This document shows, one piece after another, positions 7,301-8,314 of a stretch of 8,314 bases of DNA. The translations under genes were made by a program, and so were the position numbers. Each line of letters opens with the position of its first letter. Positions within the stretch are counted from its first letter, which is position 1. Source of the DNA: Bacteroidota bacterium (GTDB taxonomy: Bacteria; Bacteroidota; Bacteroidia; B-17B0; B-17BO); NCBI GenBank assembly GCA_947462425.1, contig CANHPI010000102.1, forward strand, positions 1 through 8,314, given 5' to 3'. The notes beneath the pieces were generated by a model. The model worked only from the letters and a program-made list of their open reading frames with translations. It searched no databases and was not told where the DNA came from.

Positions 7301-8314
7301 CACAAATTCATTATCTGTTGGCCAAACTGCATATTTTCCATCGTCAGTTTCAGGATCATAGTAGCCCGGTTGCGTTAATTTTACAGGAATCTCATATTCA
7401 TAATAGTTGTTATTATAATCAGAACCTAAACGGATAAAAACAGTAACATCACCATCATTTAAAGGATCTAAACCCAATTTTTCGGCATGCATAAAGAATT
7501 TCATTTTTTTAAATGAACGCACATCAAGTTCAGTATTTTTAATTATTGCTCTGCTGTCACCATCTTTTAAATTACAGGTTCTTAAAGATAAGGCTTGCTC
7601 ATTTAACAAAACTAAATTTGTAGTTTGCACATTTTGTTGTTGATTGATACCAGGAGGAATAACATAATTAACCGGAACTTTAGCTCCATTTTCTTGAAGA
7701 CTCACGGCCGATACATCAAACGTTGTTGAATTATCATCATTAGCAATATATTCTCCGGGTTTTTGTAAATCAAAAGTATAACGTCTCCAATCACTTCTAA
7801 CTAATTCCATTCGAGCAATACGACAAACAACAGGTTTATCAAACCCTTTCATAAAAACTCTCATAAAACGGATCATGTTAAAACCTTCAATTTGACCAAC
7901 TGATTTTTCGAACTCATTAATTGGTATTTTAAATTGGTACCACTTAACTGCTTTTTGAATACTTCCTATAGTAGTAGTTCCATCTAAAACATTTACAATA
8001 TAATTATTGCCTACATTATTCGGATTTAAATCTTGTTCAGAAATTTTGATTTTATATTGATAGTAGTTTTCAGTTTCATTTAATGTATTATCTCTATTAA
8101 TATCTTCAATGTTTGGATTATTAGTTGCTGAACTTGGAATTCCGGCATCAGGATACTGTTCCTCGGTTGGTGAATTTCCTTCGGCATTATTATATTTTTT
8201 ATAACGATGTAGGGTATTTCCTTCTAACTCTGGTAATCCATCATAATCACTACCTCTATGAAAATGGTATTTATCCGAACTTGGGTCAACATTAACAGTT
8301 TCATTAACTAATGG
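4361..8314 (-). CDS. sprA: T9SS outer-membrane translocon SprA/Sov, C-terminal part (5'-partial)
   Basis: SprA (Sov in Porphyromonas) is the giant outer-membrane beta-barrel that forms the type IX secretion channel. The frame is open from the right window edge to TAA at 4361-4363: 1317 residues, against roughly 2400-2500 for the full protein, so about the last 55% is present. Recognised blocks, in fragment numbering, include H-R-G-S-D-Y-D-G-L-P-E-L-E-G near 18-31, E-D-I-N-R-D-N-T-L-N-E near 70-80, F-E-K-S-V-G-Q-I just before F-N-M-I-R-F-M-R-V, S-D-W-R-R-Y, and E-V-W-V-N-E-L-R-L near 407-415 followed by G-G-W-A and L-A-D-L-G. The remainder is alternating beta-strand sequence ending G-F-S-L-R-F-N-L-Q. 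The ATG at 7876 is an internal Met inside a conserved block; the 146 codons upstream within the window are coding. No frameshift is seen. Its substrate class is represented by the adhesin at the left end. Confidence 0.95.
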   Translation of the reverse strand, partial: PLVNETVNVDPSSDKYHFHRGSDYDGLPELEGNTLHRYKKYNNAEGNSPTEEQYPDAGIPSSATNNPNIEDINRDNTLNETENYYQYKIKISEQDLNPNNVGNNYIVNVLDGTTTIGSIQKAVKWYQFKIPINEFEKSVGQIEGFNMIRFMRVFMKGFDKPVVCRIARMELVRSDWRRYTFDLQKPGEYIANDDNSTTFDVSAVSLQENGAKVPVNYVIPPGINQQQNVQTTNLVLLNEQALSLRTCNLKDGDSRAIIKNTELDVRSFKKMKFFMHAEKLGLDPLNDGDVTVFIRLGSDYNNNYYEYEIPVKLTQPGYYDPETDDGKYAVWPTDNEFVLDFEKITSVKISRNSESGIDLLAMQKPFTQSDGNNFITVVGNPNLASIKNMMIGIRNPKDNGNLPKCVEVWVNELRLTDFVNKGGWATTGSVQAKLADLGQVSLAATYSKPFFGSIEKKISERSRETNFQWDATSTFQIGKFFPVKWKVNLPVYYAYGQTKITPQFSPYDPDIKIDNPNIDKELQKQIKNNAQDVTVRKGYNFSNVRIDGFKKEGSKPMPWDVSNFSVTYAYNEITRRNVNIEKSIIKTYRGALSYNYAITAKAWTPLKKTKSKILNNKWMALVKDFNLTPLPSRLGFNMDVNRSYSELLNRDITSFYSGSSDNLTQAQFNKTFNITRSYDMQWNFTKNLKFDFTANNDGRILEPRGEIDTKEEKDTVKQNLIGLGTTVAYRHQANINYQIPINKIPIFDFINSTARYSTSYTWTRRPFAQEEIGNTIQNTNTKSLNGTLNMMTFYNKIPYFRKINTGGGKPKAGDKSKVAINIPKDSSKVKADNSFKDIGEFLARGIMMIKQVSFSYQNTKGTGLPGFFPSSQYLGMDQSKNMAPGFGFTSGSNDSILRKSIENDWLVKNSNQSLPYTTTTTKNYTYRANIEPHGSLKIELNGTKTYGNNESMFVRYDSSQTDNGNRGYLFETPNNTGNFSLSVFTLGKSFKDKGNIKDGTSVLFDEFLAIRQDVARELALANSTGINDLLSDGRGGQYYDGYTTTQQDVLLGAFHEAYTGRKIKGVGTDKMFKQIPLPNWTASWDGLGKLKFMKKIFQSVTLRHSYRSTYSIGGYANNLLFVDNDNDGYSESRVPVQNSVFGGVQQSANFNPKYTIQGATISEQFSPLIKFDFKFKKPGLLANFEIKKDKTVNLNITGPQIIETKGQEYVIGVGYRFPNLVIKAIKIKGQPIKSDLNFKMDLSYRKNLTVIRRIVDEISTPTGGQNIISLKTALDYQLTQAINLRFFYDWIRTTPQTSNSFPTANTNAGFSLRFNLQ

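Noticed and set aside
7035..7361. 108-codon open frame on the plus strand inside sprA
   Set aside because: It is antisense to strongly conserved SprA sequence (V-W-V-N-E-L-R-L region); the translation has no recognisable domain.

Overview
The window looks like an AT-rich chromosome segment (by eye roughly one third GC) from a Bacteroidota bacterium. The evidence is the set of hallmark genes of the type IX secretion system (T9SS) and gliding machinery. These are a giant SprB-repeat/PKD adhesin with a type B T9SS sorting domain, a PorP/SprF-family protein, and the C-terminal part of the outer-membrane translocon SprA/Sov. Start regions lack Shine-Dalgarno sequences, and the one promoter candidate has the Bacteroidota-style TAnnTTTG element. 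I cannot name a genus or order from the sequence.

Layout. Positions 1-2553 (+) hold the 3' end of an adhesin gene that clearly began before the window. It contains one half and five full SprB repeats with a 76-77 residue period, two Ig-like domains, two PKD domains and a type B C-terminal domain. Positions 2562-3572 (+) hold a porP/sprF-like gene 8 nt after the adhesin stop, starting at GTG, very probably in the same operon. It converges across 26 bp with a small TrmH/SpoU-type RNA 2'-O-methyltransferase gene (3599-4117, -). A 243-bp gap (4118-4360) follows. It holds a nested imperfect inverted repeat (4162-4299) and a possible promoter for the methyltransferase, and I see no gene in it. From 4361 to the right edge (8314, -) runs an uninterrupted sprA reading frame of 1317 residues that is still open at the edge, about the last 55% of the usual SprA length.

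Function. SprA is the translocation channel of the T9SS. The adhesin is a predicted cargo of that channel, and the PorP/SprF protein is the type of accessory factor that such type B cargo needs for export or surface attachment. Channel, accessory factor and cargo therefore lie within 8 kb, though on opposite strands. The methyltransferase is an RNA-modification housekeeping gene with no evident link to secretion.

I found no CRISPR array, insertion sequence, RNA gene or toxin/defence locus, and no clearly undescribed system. The items most worth a second look are the intergenic inverted repeat, the unusual T9SS clustering around sprA, and the two genes cut by the window edges.
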